A DNA stretch of 64,000 nt, taken from PMG-095 sp037200885 (GTDB taxonomy: Bacteria; Myxococcota_A; Polyangia; Polyangiales; Polyangiaceae). The notes under the pieces were generated by a model, which was given only the letters and a program-made list of their open reading frames with translations, was not told the origin of the DNA and did not search any database. Every line of letters begins with the position of its first letter. Position 1 is the stretch's first letter. A program made the position numbers and the translations under genes. This document shows positions 24,964-33,748 of the stretch, in pieces. The stretch covers positions 3,100,001 to 3,164,000 of the forward strand of contig JBBCIN010000001.1 of the NCBI GenBank assembly GCA_037200885.1, given 5' to 3'.

Positions 24964-26799
24964 ATGTCGCTCCGGTCGAATGCTGCAGACTCGTCTTCGG
25001 GCCCGGTTTTGCCGTCGCCGACTCGCGAGCGCGGATTGTTTTTGCTCGGTTTGCTGGCGTTCGGCGCGGTCATCTCGCTGCGCATGTTGGGCGATTTCGA
25101 TTTGCCTTGGCACATCGCGCTGGGGCGCGCGGTAGTCGCTCTGCGCGCGATCCCAAAGCTCGATCCGCTCGCCTACACCGCTCGGCGGATCGGTTTCATC
25201 GAGCCGCTGAGTGAAGTTCCTCTCTATGCACTCTGGCATGGAGGCGGGGCCCTGGCCCTGCAGCTTGCAGGCGGGGTGTTGGCGGCGGGTATCGGCTATC
25301 TGCTGTTTCGACCGCTACGGAACCAAGGTCCGTTTGCGTATTTGGCTATCGGGCTTTCACTCTCGGCGATCAACAGCTGGCTGGTCGTGCGTCCGGCGAC
25401 GCTGTCCTTCTTGCTGATCGCACTGATGCTGGGGCTGATAGAGCTTCACCGGCAGGCGCCGTCCTCGAAGGCCCAGCGAATAGTGCTTTGGTGTTGGCCT
25501 CTCGTGGTGCTGTTCTGGGCGAGCGCGCACGGCTTCGCGTTCATTGGCGCGGGATTGTGCGTCGCGTACGCGGGGTACCGTGGCGGCTGTCGGGTGGCTC
25601 GCGGGCGCTGCGGCGCGCTGTTGCCCGAGGCCGATGGGCGGGATGCCGGTTTGACTGCGCTCGCCGCCGGTGGCGCTGCGTTGGCAGCGCTGCTGAACAT
25701 CGGGGGTCCGATCGCGCGCTTGGGACCGAGCCGTTTTTCCGGCAATGCCGCGACTCGTTTCGAACTCGAGCGAATCACCGAAAACGTGCTCCCGAGCGTC
25801 GGTTTCTACCTCCGGCACGAGCCACTCGCGCCGCTCGTGCTGGGCCTCGCTGTGTGCGCTCTGCTGTTCGGCGTCGATAGCTCGGGCAAGCGCGCGCGGC
25901 CGACGGCATTCGACATTGCGTTGGTCGCCCTCGGGCTGATCGGTTTGATTTGGATGGTGCGCGCCGTGCCGCTCGCGGTGCTGCTCATGACGCCCGTGAT
26001 CGGCCGCCGGCTCGGGTCCGCGCTGATACCCACCGGCGTCACTCGCTGGGCGCTGGCGACCTCGCCGTATCTGGCCGCGGGATACGCGCTGCTGAACCCC
26101 GCGATGAACCTCGGTATAGGCTTCGATCCAACGCATTTTCCCGAACGCGCGTGCCGCTACATCGAGAAGAACGACGTGCGTGGACACATGTTCAACTTCT
26201 CGCCGTTCGGCGGCTACCTGGCGATGACGCTCGGCCCTGAGCGGAAGGTCTTCATGGACGGGCGGGTGACCGCCTTGCACGACCCGAGTCTCGTTACGCG
26301 CAGCTACGAAGCCTACACGAGCCCTGCCGCGTTCCGTGATCTGGTCGCAGAGTTCGAGATGCAATACGCGGTGATGAGCGCGCGCGAGGGTGAATCCTTC
26401 GGCATCCCATTGGCGCGTTCCGAGGATTGGGCGCTCGTGCACTGGGATGACGTCGCGGCGGTCTATGTGCGTAGGCAGGGGCCCAACGCCGCGCTGGCCG
26501 AGACAGGCTATCAGTTGCTTCGCCATCTGACCGACCCGAACCAAGTGTTGAACTTGGCCTCGCGGGGCGGCTCGGCAGCCTTGCCGCTCGAGCACGACGG
26601 ACAGTTGGCGGTGGCTCAAGATCCGAACAGCGCACGTGCCGCCTTCTTACTCGCCTGTGGGGAGCTCGCGCAGCGCAACCAGTCCGGATTTCTGAACGCG
26701 CTGCGGCGTTTGTCAGCGCTCGCCCCGGAGCACCCTGCCATAAGGCTGCTCAGCGCGCGCTTTCAACAACTTGCCGCCGAGCCGCAGGTCCCGCGCTGA
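24964..26799 (+). CDS. Polytopic membrane protein with GT-C-like features and a TPR-like tail
   Basis: 611 residues. About 9-10 membrane spans occupy residues 20-390. An early first loop contains LGDFDLPWHIALGRAV with acidic residues near the start of the loop, as in GT-C glycosyltransferases that use polyprenyl-phosphate sugars. After the spans, FNFSPFGGYLAMTLGPERKVFMDGRV is a striking block that I associate with a family of unnamed bacterial GT-C-like membrane proteins. The C-terminal 100 residues look like short helical repeats. It follows the lipid-type operon after 117 bases, same strand, so it may glycosylate the product, but this is inferred from position only. Confidence 0.6.
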   Translation: MSLRSNAADSSSGPVLPSPTRERGLFLLGLLAFGAVISLRMLGDFDLPWHIALGRAVVALRAIPKLDPLAYTARRIGFIEPLSEVPLYALWHGGGALALQLAGGVLAAGIGYLLFRPLRNQGPFAYLAIGLSLSAINSWLVVRPATLSFLLIALMLGLIELHRQAPSSKAQRIVLWCWPLVVLFWASAHGFAFIGAGLCVAYAGYRGGCRVARGRCGALLPEADGRDAGLTALAAGGAALAALLNIGGPIARLGPSRFSGNAATRFELERITENVLPSVGFYLRHEPLAPLVLGLAVCALLFGVDSSGKRARPTAFDIALVALGLIGLIWMVRAVPLAVLLMTPVIGRRLGSALIPTGVTRWALATSPYLAAGYALLNPAMNLGIGFDPTHFPERACRYIEKNDVRGHMFNFSPFGGYLAMTLGPERKVFMDGRVTALHDPSLVTRSYEAYTSPAAFRDLVAEFEMQYAVMSAREGESFGIPLARSEDWALVHWDDVAAVYVRRQGPNAALAETGYQLLRHLTDPNQVLNLASRGGSAALPLEHDGQLAVAQDPNSARAAFLLACGELAQRNQSGFLNALRRLSALAPEHPAIRLLSARFQQLAAEPQVPR

Positions 26800-26863
26800 G
26801 AGGACCGTGTCTTGGGTTCGCTTCCCCCTTGAGCCACGGCATGTCCGTGTTCACAATCGGGGC

Positions 26864-27145
26864 ATGTGCCGGAACATTCGTCCGTTGTTCAATTTTGCGC
26901 CGCCTGCGACCGAAGAGGAGATTCGCGCGGCGGCGCTGCAGTATGTGCGTAAGGTGAGCGGCGTGTCGAAGCCTTCGCAGGCGAACCAGGCGGAGTTCGA
27001 GCGTGCGGTGGCGGAGGTCGCAGGAGTCACGCGGCATTTGGTCGAGGCGCTGGTGACGAACGCGCCGCCACGCGATCGTGACGAAGAGCGAGTGAAGGCC
27101 AAGGCGCGCAATGTCCGGCGCTTTGGCACCGGCGGGCGTGGTTAA
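26864..27145 (+). CDS. DUF2277 family protein
   Basis: 93 residues beginning MCRNIRPLFNFAPPATEEEI, which matches the strongly conserved start of DUF2277 proteins. The rest (RAAALQYVRKVSGVSKPSQA, TNAPPRDRDEERVKAKARN) fits too. No function is established for the family. The ATG at 26864 was preferred over an upstream in-frame start because the family begins at MCRN. It converges on the TetR gene: the two stop codons overlap in a shared TTAA (27142-27145). Confidence 0.85.
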   Translation: MCRNIRPLFNFAPPATEEEIRAAALQYVRKVSGVSKPSQANQAEFERAVAEVAGVTRHLVEALVTNAPPRDRDEERVKAKARNVRRFGTGGRG

Positions 27146-27795
27146 CGACACATTTTTCCCTTTGCGCTGAGCGCGAGCGACTCGATGTACGCGCAATACA
27201 TATCGGCACTCGACTTGGCCCAGGCATCCACCTGAGCGCGAGCGAGCCCCTGCGCCGTCACTTTCTCGGCGAGGGCCGCCATCGACGTGAGCACGACCTC
27301 GGCCGCGAACGCGCGCGGCTCGGCCGCGACGCTGGGCAATGCTTCTTCGAAGAACGCATTCATGCGTGTTTTGGTGATATCGAAGAAAGCGGTGGCCTCT
27401 GGCGCGTCGCGAAATAGCGCGCCCGCGTCGTCGAGCGCGACGCGCAGCGCCGCCTCCTGCTGTTCGGAACGAAAGAACACGAGCACGGCTTTGCGCAGTC
27501 GCTCGAGCGGACGGAGCTTGGCATCGCTCAGGATCTCGTCGAGCACGCCCCAGGTCTCGGTCCACTCGTCGGTCTGCAAGCGGAACAACAAGGCCTCCTT
27601 GCTCGGGAAGTATTGGTACAGCGAACCGATGCTCACCCCGGCTTCCTCGGCGACGCGCACGGTCGTGAACAGCCGCGCACCCTGGCGCGCGAGAACGCGA
27701 GCCGCGGCCTCCAAAATGTCATCCACGAGACGCGCCGAGCGAGCTTGAAGCGGGCGTTTTCTGGGGGAAATAGCCGGTGTTTTGGCCTTGGTCAT
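27142..27795 (-). CDS. TetR-family transcriptional regulator
   Basis: 217 residues from ATG 27795. The N-terminal helix-turn-helix is typical: DILEAAARVLARQGARLFTTVRVAEEAGVSIGSLYQYFPSKEALL. The C-terminal domain is a generic helical ligand-binding region. It is divergent from the O-methyltransferase gene, and a long palindrome sits in the 95-base gap, 27-48 bases from its start. It very likely represses both itself and the methyltransferase. The ligand is unknown. Confidence 0.9.
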   Translation of the reverse strand: MTKAKTPAISPRKRPLQARSARLVDDILEAAARVLARQGARLFTTVRVAEEAGVSIGSLYQYFPSKEALLFRLQTDEWTETWGVLDEILSDAKLRPLERLRKAVLVFFRSEQQEAALRVALDDAGALFRDAPEATAFFDITKTRMNAFFEEALPSVAAEPRAFAAEVVLTSMAALAEKVTAQGLARAQVDAWAKSSADMYCAYIESLALSAKGKMCR

Positions 27796-27821
27796 GGGCG
27801 CGTTCTCGAATGCGAAGCACG

Positions 27822-27843
27822 AATGCGAAGGATCCTTCGTATT
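27822..27843. promoter_or_regulatory. Palindromic TetR-type operator between tetR and the O-methyltransferase
   Basis: CGAAGGATCCTTCG (27826-27839) is a perfect 14-bp palindrome, and the flanking AATG and TATT extend it to 22 bp with one mismatched pair. It lies in the divergent gap between the regulator and the methyltransferase, where a TetR dimer would block both promoters. A direct repeat CGAATGCGAAG (27807-27817 and 27820-27830) overlaps it. Confidence 0.65.
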
Positions 27844-27890
27844 GTACGAGCAGGTCGTTTCGAAGCGCAAACCCTTCCGACGAGGATGCC

Positions 27891-28556
27891 ATGAACACAT
27901 TACTCACCCCGCCACTCGCTCCGCTACTCACTCAGCTCTTTGCCCGGGCCGAAGCCGCCGACGCTCCGCTGCGCCAACGGCTCTCGCAAAGCTCTGCTGA
28001 AGAGCGCAGCGCGTTGATGCAGCGCGCCCAAACCGACTATCGCGGCTTCTATGCGCAGGCCAAGGAGATGTACTTGCCGGTGTCAGCCGAAACCGGGCGC
28101 CTTTTGTACCTGCTCGTGCGCGCAACCAAAGCCCAATCGATCGTGGAATTTGGCACTTCGTTCGGCTTGTCGACGCTGCACTTGGCAGCAGGTCTGAAAG
28201 ACAATGGGGGCGGACGGTTGATCGGGTCCGAGTTCGAAGCCAGTAAAGTCGCGCGCGCGCAGGACAACCTGAGCGCAGCCGGGCTCGCGGAGTTTGCCGA
28301 AATCCGCGAAGGGGACGCGCTCGAGAGTTTGGCCCGAGACCTGCCCCCGGTCGTCGATCTGTTGCTGCTCGACGGCGCGAAGGTGCTGTATCCCCGAGTG
28401 CTGGCCTTGGTCGAACCTCGGCTCCGCTCGGGCGCGCTCGTCCTGGCGGACAACGCCGACCACAACCCGGAGTTTTTGGCGTACGTCCGCAAGCCGCAGA
28501 ACGGCTACCTATCGGTGCCCTTCGCCGAAGACGTCGAGCTGTTCATGAGGCTCTAG
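27891..28556 (+). CDS. SAM-dependent O-methyltransferase
   Basis: 221 residues; ATG 27891 has GAGG six bases upstream. SAM-binding motif I is VEFGTSFGLSTLHLA, the acidic residue after strand 2 is in IGSEFEASK, and VDLLLLDGAK precedes the catalytic metal region (DNADHNPEF), as in the catechol/caffeoyl-CoA O-methyltransferase family (methyltransferase family 3/24). It would methylate a small hydroxylated compound. Divergent control by a TetR regulator suggests a xenobiotic or signalling substrate. Confidence 0.82.
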   Translation: MNTLLTPPLAPLLTQLFARAEAADAPLRQRLSQSSAEERSALMQRAQTDYRGFYAQAKEMYLPVSAETGRLLYLLVRATKAQSIVEFGTSFGLSTLHLAAGLKDNGGGRLIGSEFEASKVARAQDNLSAAGLAEFAEIREGDALESLARDLPPVVDLLLLDGAKVLYPRVLALVEPRLRSGALVLADNADHNPEFLAYVRKPQNGYLSVPFAEDVELFMRL

Positions 28557-28588
28557 GGCGCGCCGAGACCACGGAGTCGTCGCGTCTC

Positions 28589-28954
28589 TCATGGGACGGT
28601 TCTACTTTCTGCGCTGAGCAACTGGAGCGAGATGGCCTGCTCCGGGCAGGAAACGACGCACAGCCCGCACGCTTGGCACGCGCTGGCGGCCGGCGTGTAG
28701 GCCGTCTTGCGTCCGTGCGCGCGGCTCTTCAACTTTCCAATGAAGGACAGCTGAGCGAAATCAGCGTCTTCGATCCGGCGTACCTCGAACACGTCGTACG
28801 GGCAGACCTCGACGCAATCACCTTTGCCCTCGCAGCGAGCGCGGTCGATGGCTGGTCGAAATGCCCCGGGTTCGGCACGGCACTGCTCTCCCGGGCGCTC
28901 GGGGTGTCGGGCCGCGCGTCGCGCTTTTTCCGAGTCGAGCTTCGCGTTCGCCAT
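28589..28954 (-). CDS. Ferredoxin with two cluster-binding motifs
   Basis: 121 residues. The first motif is C41-x5-C47-x3-C51-P and the second is C93xxC96xxC99xxxC103-P. With three ligands in the first motif, one site may be a 3Fe-4S or unusual cluster and the other a regular 4Fe-4S, as in seven-iron ferredoxins; the extra Cys25 could also take part. A 30-residue basic insertion (SRAHGRKTAYTP) separates the motifs. It would carry electrons in the cytoplasm. No partner oxidoreductase is adjacent. Confidence 0.82.
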   Translation of the reverse strand: MANAKLDSEKARRAARHPERPGEQCRAEPGAFRPAIDRARCEGKGDCVEVCPYDVFEVRRIEDADFAQLSFIGKLKSRAHGRKTAYTPAASACQACGLCVVSCPEQAISLQLLSAESRTVP

Positions 28955-29043
28955 GCCCCTCGGGCTAGCATGGACCGCTCTCCGTCGTGCTTTAAGAAGT
29001 GCGAAGTCGCGTCTAGGACAGCTCGCAGACTCTCGCTAGGGAC

Positions 29044-30639
29044 TCACTTCTTCGCGTCTTCGCCGTATTTCTCGAGGAAATCGTCGTAGGTTCCGCGCCA
29101 ATCGATCAGCCCCTTGCTGGTGAAGGCGAAGATGCGGTTGGCGAAGCTGGCGACGAGATCGCGGTCGTGGGTCACGACGAAGGCGGTGCCCTCGTATTTG
29201 GTCAGGGCGTCGCCCAGGGCGATGATCGACTCGAGATCCAAGTGATTGGTCGGCTCGTCGAGCACGAGCACGTTGTCCTTGGCCAGCATCAGCTTGGAGA
29301 AGATCATACGCACGGCCTCGCCGCCGGACAGAGCGTCGGTTGGCTTCATGCCCTCTTCGCCCTTGAACAGCATCTTGCCGAGCAGGCCGCGAATGTCTTG
29401 CTGCGTGGCGAGCGTATCGAAGGAATGTAGCCAGGCGCTGACGGTGGTGCCGTTCGGGATCCCCTCGCGGTGGTCCTGCGCCAGGTAGCCGATGGACACC
29501 TGATGGCCCCAGCTGATCGTGCCTGCGTCGGGCTTGAGCCCGTCCGCCAGCATCTTGCACAGCGTGGTCTTGCCCATGCCGCTCTTGCCGATGACGGCAA
29601 TCTTCTCGCCCTTGGTGACGATGGTCGAGAAGTTGTCGCAGACGGTGATGTCGGGCCAGCGCTTGGTCAGGTTCTCGATCGTCACGGTTTGCTTGCCGGA
29701 CGGCTTTTTGACCAGGAATTGAATGAATGGCCGCTCGATGTTGGAGCGCTTCAAATCCGTGAGCTGCAAGCGCTCGATCTGCTTCTTCCTGCTTTGTACC
29801 TGCGTTGCGCGCGTGCCAGCGGCGAAGCGGGCGACGAAATCTTGCAGCTGCGCGACCTTCTTTTGTCGCTCCTGATTCTCTTGCTCGACTTTGCCGCGCA
29901 CCTGGCCCTTGGCGATGATCATGTCGTCATAGCCACCGGGGTAGGTGATGATGGTTTCGTAGTCGATGTCGGCGATGTGCGTGCAAATCTCGTTCAAGAA
30001 GTGGCGATCATGGGAAATCGTGATCAACACGCCGCGGTAGTTGCACAAAAACCGCTCGAGCCAGCGGATGCTGTCGATGTCCAGATTGTTCGTCGGTTCG
30101 TCGAGTAAGAGCGCATCGGGATTGCCGAACAGCGCTTGGGCCAAGAGCACGCGCAGCTTGAAACCGCCGGGAAGCTCCCGCATCTGCTTTTCGTGTTCGC
30201 TCTCGGGAATGCCGAGACCAGCCAGCAACTCAGCCGCGTCGGACTCTGCGGAGTAGCCGTCCTCCTCCGCGATCACGCCTTCGAGCTCGCCGAGCAGCTC
30301 GCCCTGCTTGTCAGTGAGCGTCTCTTTGGCCAGCAGCTCTTCCTTCTCTTGCATCGCGGCCCACAGGCGGTGATTGCCCATCAGCACGACCGAGAGCACG
30401 ATCATCTTCTCGAAGCCGAACTGGTCCTGCTTCAACACGCCCGTGCGCTCCGGCTTGTGCACATGGCCGGAGTCGGGTTCGAGCTCACCCGAGATGATCT
30501 TCAAGAAGGTCGACTTGCCGGCGCCATTGGGGCCGGTCAGGCCGTAGCGTTTGCCTTCGGTAAACTCGACCGATACCTCTTGGAACAGGCGCTTTTTGCC
30601 GTAGGCTTTGCTGACGTCGTTGACATTGATCGAGGGCAT
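29044..30639 (-). CDS. ybiT: ABC-F family ATPase, YbiT type
   Basis: 531 residues, two ABC ATPase domains joined by a charged linker, with no membrane domain. First domain: GPNGAGKST, a degenerate signature ELPGGFKLRV, LLLDEPTNNLD and ITISHDRHFLNEICTHIADID. Second domain: GKSGMGKTT, LSGGEAVRM, LVLDEPTNHLD and VVTHDRDLV. The wording and the degenerate first signature match the E. coli YbiT branch. ABC-F proteins bind the ribosomal E site and relieve stalled translation or, in other branches, protect against antibiotics. The gene stands alone with its own promoter region. Confidence 0.9.
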   Translation of the reverse strand: MPSINVNDVSKAYGKKRLFQEVSVEFTEGKRYGLTGPNGAGKSTFLKIISGELEPDSGHVHKPERTGVLKQDQFGFEKMIVLSVVLMGNHRLWAAMQEKEELLAKETLTDKQGELLGELEGVIAEEDGYSAESDAAELLAGLGIPESEHEKQMRELPGGFKLRVLLAQALFGNPDALLLDEPTNNLDIDSIRWLERFLCNYRGVLITISHDRHFLNEICTHIADIDYETIITYPGGYDDMIIAKGQVRGKVEQENQERQKKVAQLQDFVARFAAGTRATQVQSRKKQIERLQLTDLKRSNIERPFIQFLVKKPSGKQTVTIENLTKRWPDITVCDNFSTIVTKGEKIAVIGKSGMGKTTLCKMLADGLKPDAGTISWGHQVSIGYLAQDHREGIPNGTTVSAWLHSFDTLATQQDIRGLLGKMLFKGEEGMKPTDALSGGEAVRMIFSKLMLAKDNVLVLDEPTNHLDLESIIALGDALTKYEGTAFVVTHDRDLVASFANRIFAFTSKGLIDWRGTYDDFLEKYGEDAKK

Positions 30640-31185
30640 TGGCGGGGCCCCTCGTAGCAGTTTTTCGTCGCACTGGGGCTCGCGGTCGCCGCTTGACCCG
30701 GATTCCTTCGCGAGATCAAGGCGTTATGGTTCTGACTCATCCAGTGTTAGCGGAATGACTGGCCGAGGCCGGCTGGTTCAGTAGACACCGGCGCCCGCGT
30801 GACCGGTCGAGCTGCGACGCGAGTGCCGCATTCTCTCCTCCAATTGACAGACGGGAGCTGGGGCGAGCCCGAACCAGCTTCGCATCCCGCAGCTCGCAAT
30901 CGTTCCCGCGCGTCACGTCTTGTGCGCGTAGCGGTCGCCGCCATTGGTCTTCGATTTCGCGAGACACTCACGATTGACGAAAAACGTCGCAGCTCGAACT
31001 CGTGCTGCCGGCTCGTCGAGTTCGAGTATCGCGACTCGTTTGCGTTCGGCGTGCTGCGCCGGGAACTCAGCGCCACGCGAGGTGCGAAGCTGGATTTTGA
31101 TCGCCCTTCCCAATGGCCAAAGGTGTTAACGGCGCTCTGCGCTGTCTGGTTTGACGTCGGCGGAAATATCTGCGAAGGCGTGCGA
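30640..31185. other. Long intergenic region before the SYLF lipoprotein
   Basis: About 546 bases between the divergent ABC-F and SYLF genes. The SYLF frame stays open upstream to 30799, but the added 129 residues are Arg/Ser-rich, lack a signal peptide before the lipoprotein signal, and are rejected. I see no RNA gene or repeat here. It holds both promoters. Confidence 0.5.
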
Positions 31186-31746
31186 ATGAAGAAGCCATCG
31201 TCGATGTATCTTCTGTGTGGGGCATTGCTGATCTGCGCCGTCGTGCCCGCGTGCGGGGGAAGTCAGAAAGACAGCAAGACCGCTGCGGCACCGGAAAGGG
31301 TAGAGGGCATTTCGGATACCGTCGCTTTGTTCAAGAAGAAGGACTCGACGATCGAGCAGCTGTTCTCGTCATCGGCTGGGTACGTCGTATTGCCGTCGGT
31401 CGGCAAGGGCGCGTTGATCGTGGGCGGCGCGCGTGGCGCGGGGGAAGCGTTCGAAGCGGGCGGCTACGTCGGAAGAGTGACCGTGAGCGAGGTGTCGATC
31501 GGCGCCCAAGTCGGCGGTCAATCCTACAGCCAGGTAGTCTTTTTCGAAACGCCCGTGGACTTCAAGCGACTGAAGGAAAACTCGTTCAAGTTCAGCGCCG
31601 AAGTGTCAGCCATCGCCCTGGACCAGGGCGTGGCCAAGAATGCCAAGTTCAAGGACGGCGTCGCAACCTTCATCATTCCGAAGGAAGGGCTGATGGCGTC
31701 CGCAGCCGTTGGCGGGCAGAAGCTCGATTTCGAGGCCGCGAAGTAG
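31186..31746 (+). CDS. SYLF/YSC84-domain lipoprotein
   Basis: 186 residues. GAAGG lies seven bases before the ATG at 31186. The lipobox is V-V-P-A-C (Cys23). The mature protein fits the SYLF (YSC84) fold: FSSSAGYVVLPSVGKGALIVGGARGAGEAF, GGYVGRVTVSEVSIGAQVGGQSYSQVVFF and a C-terminal GLMASAAVGGQKLDF. SYLF domains bind lipids or actin-like surfaces in eukaryotes, and bacterial versions are envelope lipoproteins of unknown role. It appears monocistronic. Confidence 0.85.
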   Translation: MKKPSSMYLLCGALLICAVVPACGGSQKDSKTAAAPERVEGISDTVALFKKKDSTIEQLFSSSAGYVVLPSVGKGALIVGGARGAGEAFEAGGYVGRVTVSEVSIGAQVGGQSYSQVVFFETPVDFKRLKENSFKFSAEVSAIALDQGVAKNAKFKDGVATFIIPKEGLMASAAVGGQKLDFEAAK

Positions 31747-31914
31747 CCGCTGCTATTCGATGGCGCGTAGCCTGGGCGCGCGGGCGATTTCGAGCCAAGG
31801 CGCGCCTGCCAAAAGGTTCCCAAGCCTACGCAGAAATCAGATGCGAGCGCGGAGTGCCACTAGCGCGGCTTTGATCGTCATGAAGTCGCCACGCTAGCGG
31901 CGCACGAGCGTCGT

Positions 31915-32529
31915 TCAGCTCGCGGTTTTCTTCCAGCCGTCGAGGGCCGTGATCCGAGCCAGCCAGGCTTCGACATTGGGGAACTCGGCGATCGGCGCCT
32001 CGATTTGTTTGGCATACATCAGTGAAGAGCCGAGCGTCAGATCGGCGAGCGTGAGATTGTTGCCGACGACGTACTGCTTACCCTCGAGTCGTTGGTTCAG
32101 GACCGCCGCGAAGCGCCGGAAGTTGCTGAGCGCATCGTTGATCTTCGCGCTGTCCGGCTCACCGAGGCCCATCATGCCTTTGATCATTTTCTCGAACACG
32201 ATCGTGCCGAGCTGCGGCGAAAAGTGGGATGCGTCCCAGAACTGCCAGCGCGTCACGTCGGCTCGCGCGGCTTCGTCGCGCGGCAAGAGCCCGGACTCTG
32301 GCTTCTTGGACGCGAGGTACTGCATGATCGAACGCGATTCGGTGAGCACGAAGTCTCCGTCGACGAGCGTTGGCACCGCGCCATTCGGGTTGAGCGCGAG
32401 GTACTCGGGGCTTTTGTGTTCCCCTTTGGAAAAATCGAGCAGCTTTTCTTCGAGCTCGATGCCGAGCACGGCGGCCGCCAGTCGAACACGACGAACGTTG
32501 GGCGAGAGCGGGTTGTAATACAATTTCAT
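31915..32529 (-). CDS. Glutathione S-transferase family protein
   Basis: 204 residues from ATG 32529, preceded by GGAGG at the right spacing. The thioredoxin-like N-terminus MKLYYNPLSPNVRRVRLAAAVLG, the cis-Pro region NGAVPTLVDGD and ESRSIMQYLA are standard GST landmarks; a helical C-terminal domain (NLTLADLTLGSSLMY) follows. It would conjugate or reduce electrophiles with glutathione. The catalytic residue cannot be assigned with certainty (Tyr5 or Ser9 are candidates). Confidence 0.88.
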   Translation of the reverse strand: MKLYYNPLSPNVRRVRLAAAVLGIELEEKLLDFSKGEHKSPEYLALNPNGAVPTLVDGDFVLTESRSIMQYLASKKPESGLLPRDEAARADVTRWQFWDASHFSPQLGTIVFEKMIKGMMGLGEPDSAKINDALSNFRRFAAVLNQRLEGKQYVVGNNLTLADLTLGSSLMYAKQIEAPIAEFPNVEAWLARITALDGWKKTAS

Positions 32530-32657
32530 GAGGGGACCTCCGCGCCGATCAGGCGTCCGGCCCCGCCCCGCGTCAAGCACGGTCAGAGTGACCAAGCGGA
32601 CAATCCGTTGCGTGTTGCGTCACGCCCCTGCCACGCGAAAGGCACGTCTGAAGCTGG

Positions 32658-33731
32658 TTAGCCGAGGACGAGCTGCCCACAAGCCGCCCCGACATCCCGA
32701 CCGCGTGAACGGCGCACGGTGAGCACGGTACGGCGTTCGCCGAGCACGGCGCGCGCAAACTGATCGACTACGTCCTCCGGTGGCGCGCGGAACTCGGTAG
32801 CGCGGTGCTCGTTGAATGGAATCAGGTTAATTTGATGGGCAAAACTGGCGCAATAATTGGCGAGGCGGCGCGCGTCGTCCGGGCTGTCGTTGACGCCCGC
32901 GAGCAGCACGTACTCGACCGTGATGCGCTCGCGGGGGCGCACGGGGAAGCGTTCGAGCGCCGTGCGCAGCTCCGAAAGCGGATAGCGACGACCGATGGGC
33001 ATCAAGGCCGAACGCTGCTCATCGGTGGTTGCGTTTACGCTGACGGCCAAGAGCGGGCGTGGTTCGAGCCGACCGAGCTCGGCGATCTCGGGCACGAGCC
33101 CCGAAGTGGAGACGGTGATGCGCCGCGCAGAAAGGCCGAGGCCGGCGGGGTGGCACAGCACGGCGATGGCTCGCGCAACCTCCGCAAGATTGTGCAGCGG
33201 CTCGCCCATGCCCATGAAGACCAAAGTGAGATCACCCGGGTGACGGGGCCCGAGCTCGTGCATTGCGACCAGCACTTGGCCGACGATCTCGTGCGCCAGC
33301 AAATGGCGACCGAAGCCCATACTGGCGGTGGCGCAAAACGCGCAGCCCATGGCGCAGCCCACCTGGCTGGAAATGCACAGCGTGACGCGTCCGGCCCGCG
33401 GCATGTGCACGGCCTCCACGCGGTCACGCCGTTCACCGGAAGCAAGCTCGAAGAGCAGCTTGGTCGAACCGTCAGCGGCGCTGTTCCGTGTGACCAAGCT
33501 GGGCGGAGCGAGCGAGAGCTGCGCGCTCAGCGCGCGATCACCGCGGCCGAGCGCGGGTGCGCCCGCTTGCCAGGCCCAAGGCCGCTGCAGCTGCGCGAAA
33601 GCGTGCTCGGGGTTGCGAAATCCGAGCGCGGCCAAATCAGCCGGGAGCGCGGAATACGCGGATGCGGGGCTCTGACTCGCAGTGCGTCGGGAAGCAGAAG
33701 CAGCGGATAGAATGGGGAGCACGGCGACCAA
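32658..33731 (-). CDS. rlmN: RlmN/Cfr-family radical SAM rRNA methyltransferase
   Basis: 357 residues. TLCISSQVGCAMGCAFC carries the methyl-carrying-type Cys119 and the cluster cysteines 126, 130 and 133; GMGEPLHN, the ITVSTSGLVPEI strand, and Cys352 in DVGAACGQL match the second catalytic cysteine of RlmN. The family methylates C2 of A2503 in 23S rRNA and A37 of some tRNAs. The N-terminal 80 residues are short and divergent from standard RlmN, so this may be a paralogue with a different target. TTG 33731 is the longest start; a GTG nine bases later is also possible. Confidence 0.85.
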   Translation of the reverse strand: MVAVLPILSAASASRRTASQSPASAYSALPADLAALGFRNPEHAFAQLQRPWAWQAGAPALGRGDRALSAQLSLAPPSLVTRNSAADGSTKLLFELASGERRDRVEAVHMPRAGRVTLCISSQVGCAMGCAFCATASMGFGRHLLAHEIVGQVLVAMHELGPRHPGDLTLVFMGMGEPLHNLAEVARAIAVLCHPAGLGLSARRITVSTSGLVPEIAELGRLEPRPLLAVSVNATTDEQRSALMPIGRRYPLSELRTALERFPVRPRERITVEYVLLAGVNDSPDDARRLANYCASFAHQINLIPFNEHRATEFRAPPEDVVDQFARAVLGERRTVLTVRRSRGRDVGAACGQLVLG

Positions 33732-33748
33732 GGCGGCGCGAGCCTAGC

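Noticed and set aside
25357..26619. 420-codon minus-strand frame opposite the GT-C-like membrane protein
   Set aside because: Product is rich in Arg, Gln and His without motifs; the plus strand has ordered membrane spans.
30799..31185. Upstream extension of the SYLF lipoprotein by 129 residues
   Set aside because: It would bury the lipoprotein signal inside the protein, while GAAGG before 31186 marks a proper start.
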